From contig NZ_VYQF01000001.1 in NCBI RefSeq assembly GCF_008710285.1, positions 1,435,501 through 1,499,500 of the forward strand: DNA of 64,000 bases, in the 5' to 3' direction. Shown here one piece after another: positions 63,093 through 64,000 of the stretch. Numbering within the stretch: position 1 is the first letter of the stretch; every line of letters starts with the position of its first letter. The position numbers were made by a program, and so were the translations under genes. The notes beneath the pieces were generated by a model. That model ran no database searches. It was not told the DNA's origin and saw only the letters and a list, made by a program, of their open reading frames with translations. The stretch is from Ginsengibacter hankyongi (lineage in GTDB: Bacteria > Bacteroidota > Bacteroidia > Chitinophagales > Chitinophagaceae).

Positions 63093-63122
63093 AATAAAAA
63101 AAGCCTCATAAATGAAGCTTTA
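63093..63122 (-). terminator. Intrinsic terminator after porV
   Basis: On the minus strand: AAGCTTCA / TGAGGCTT stem with one G-T pair, loop TTTA, followed by TTTTT. It lies 25-54 nt after the porV stop and separates porV from ispF. Confidence 0.82.
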
Positions 63123-63146
63123 AAATTTATTTTTTAAAAGATTAAA

Positions 63147-64000
63147 TTATTCTTGCGTAGTTCCGACTGCAGTCTCTTTGTCAAGATTAAAAATAATACT
63201 AAAACGGAGTGTATTCGACAATGGATTGCGGTTGATTCCGTTACCTGAAGGAACGAGGTAAGAAAAGTTCAATCCAAACATATTATAATTTAACCCAGCC
63301 CCAAGAGTAAAATATTTGCGGTCGCCCTTTGTAGGATTTTCATAAAAATAACCTGCCCTGAAAGCAAACTGGCTATTATAGGAATACTCAGCTCCAACAG
63401 ATATTTGAAATTCTTTTAATTCTTCCTTAAACCCGCCTGGTGCATCGCTGAATGAGCTAAACCAACTGCTTACAACACCTTTACTATGATAGGCCACAAG
63501 GCCCGCAGAATCGCCAACAAGTGGAGGAGTAGGAACCAATAGCTTATTCACATCTAATCCGAAAGTAACTTTATTACTTTCATCAAAAGCCTTTACGTAA
63601 GCAATTCCCAGCCCCATGTTGGCGGGAATAAAATCTTTTTCAGATGCATCATTCGTGTATGATATTTTTGAACCAAGGTTAGAAAGTGCTATACCCCAAT
63701 TAAGGCCTGAGCCGTCACTGCTATTTACCGTTCCATCGTGGAACAATGAAACATCGCCTGCTACCGCACTTCCTGTTTTATAAGTGGAGCCACTTGCGGA
63801 TTGTCCACTTGCCAAATTTGAATTAATATATCTGAGGGCAATTCCCAGTCCCAGGTTATCTGCAAGTTTAAGAGAATAACCTGCATCAAATGCAAACTCA
63901 CGGGGCCGGTATGTTTGTAGGTTATTACCAAGGTTATCGGTAAACTGTATGTTTCCAAGACTAAAATACCGGAGAGATGCTGAAATGGCCTGGCGATCAT
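63147..64000 (-). CDS. porV: PorV, T9SS outer-membrane shuttle protein (5' truncated by window edge)
   Basis: 284 codons including the stop in this window; the true start lies beyond base 64000. The frame is open to the edge and contains DRQAISASLRYFSLGNIQFT, YRPREFAFDAGYSLKL, and LGLGIALRYINSNLASGQ, which is the PorV pattern, before the SASGSTYKTG region. PorV (LptO) is a FadL-like 14-strand barrel that binds cargo emerging from the SprA pore and hands it to the PorU sortase. The end ETAVGTTQE is a short tail after the last strand. An internal TTG (63815) is not the start. A terminator follows. porU is probably upstream. Confidence 0.95.
   Translation of the reverse strand, partial: DRQAISASLRYFSLGNIQFTDNLGNNLQTYRPREFAFDAGYSLKLADNLGLGIALRYINSNLASGQSASGSTYKTGSAVAGDVSLFHDGTVNSSDGSGLNWGIALSNLGSKISYTNDASEKDFIPANMGLGIAYVKAFDESNKVTFGLDVNKLLVPTPPLVGDSAGLVAYHSKGVVSSWFSSFSDAPGGFKEELKEFQISVGAEYSYNSQFAFRAGYFYENPTKGDRKYFTLGAGLNYNMFGLNFSYLVPSGNGINRNPLSNTLRFSIIFNLDKETAVGTTQE

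Overview
The window is an ordinary, densely coded stretch of chromosome from a member of the Bacteroidota, most likely the family Chitinophagaceae. The evidence is gliding/type IX secretion genes (gldL, gldM, gldN, gldB, porX, porV), a fused LpxC-FabZ, bacillithiol synthesis (bshA), many SpII lipoproteins, A/T-rich start regions instead of Shine-Dalgarno sites, and promoter boxes of the Bacteroidetes type TAnnTTYG. The family is inferred from protein style; no 16S gene is present. I saw no prophage, insertion sequence, CRISPR array or rRNA operon.

Layout. 1-3.3 kb: the end of the gld motor operon (gldL fragment, gldM, gldN) closed by a terminator. 3.7-8.4 kb (minus): uvrC with a lipoprotein gene, then an ECF sigma factor followed by a membrane protein that joins a cytoplasmic N-terminus to a beta-barrel-like C-terminus. 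8.7-18 kb: gpmI, DUF4783, nadC, a SUI1-like factor, apaG, gldB, nadE, a thiolase, DUF3078 and a small acidic-tailed protein. 18-23 kb (minus): acyl-CoA dehydrogenase, a helix-hairpin-helix protein, an MBL phosphodiesterase, a 91-aa protein and the T9SS regulator porX. 23-28.5 kb (plus): HD phosphohydrolase, lpxD, lpxC-fabZ, lpxA and an ABC ATPase. 28.5-37.3 kb: ald, tsaE, recQ, a HerA-like ATPase, an OmpR-type regulator, rsmE and dnaB. 37.8-46.3 kb (plus): pheT, a coiled-coil protein, zapA, rny, rplS, a 39-aa lipoprotein, tatA, gatA and a lytic transglycosylase. 46.3-54 kb (minus): pabB, an Asp-rich protein, purA, and the tig-clpP-clpP-clpX proteostasis cluster with tRNA-Leu(UAG) in front. 54-59.7 kb (plus): spoT/relA, pyrD, terC, bshA. 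59.7-64 kb (minus): an EnvC-like protein, DUF4292, dut, ispF and the 3' part of porV.

The most novel signal is a pair of nearly identical short elements in two convergent intergenic regions (plus strand about 3.61-3.69 kb; minus strand about 32.33-32.43 kb). Each has a Bacteroidetes-like -7 box, exactly 4 nt, a perfectly conserved 28-29 nt core, and a terminator hairpin whose stem changes by compensatory substitutions. I interpret this as a family of about 60-nt small RNAs. The second notable system is the ECF sigma factor with its membrane partner, which could connect the outer membrane to the sigma factor in one polypeptide. A third theme is a set of genes (gpmI, nadC, nadE, lpxC-fabZ, spoT, pyrD) whose promoter box lies so close to the ATG that their mRNAs should be leaderless or nearly so.
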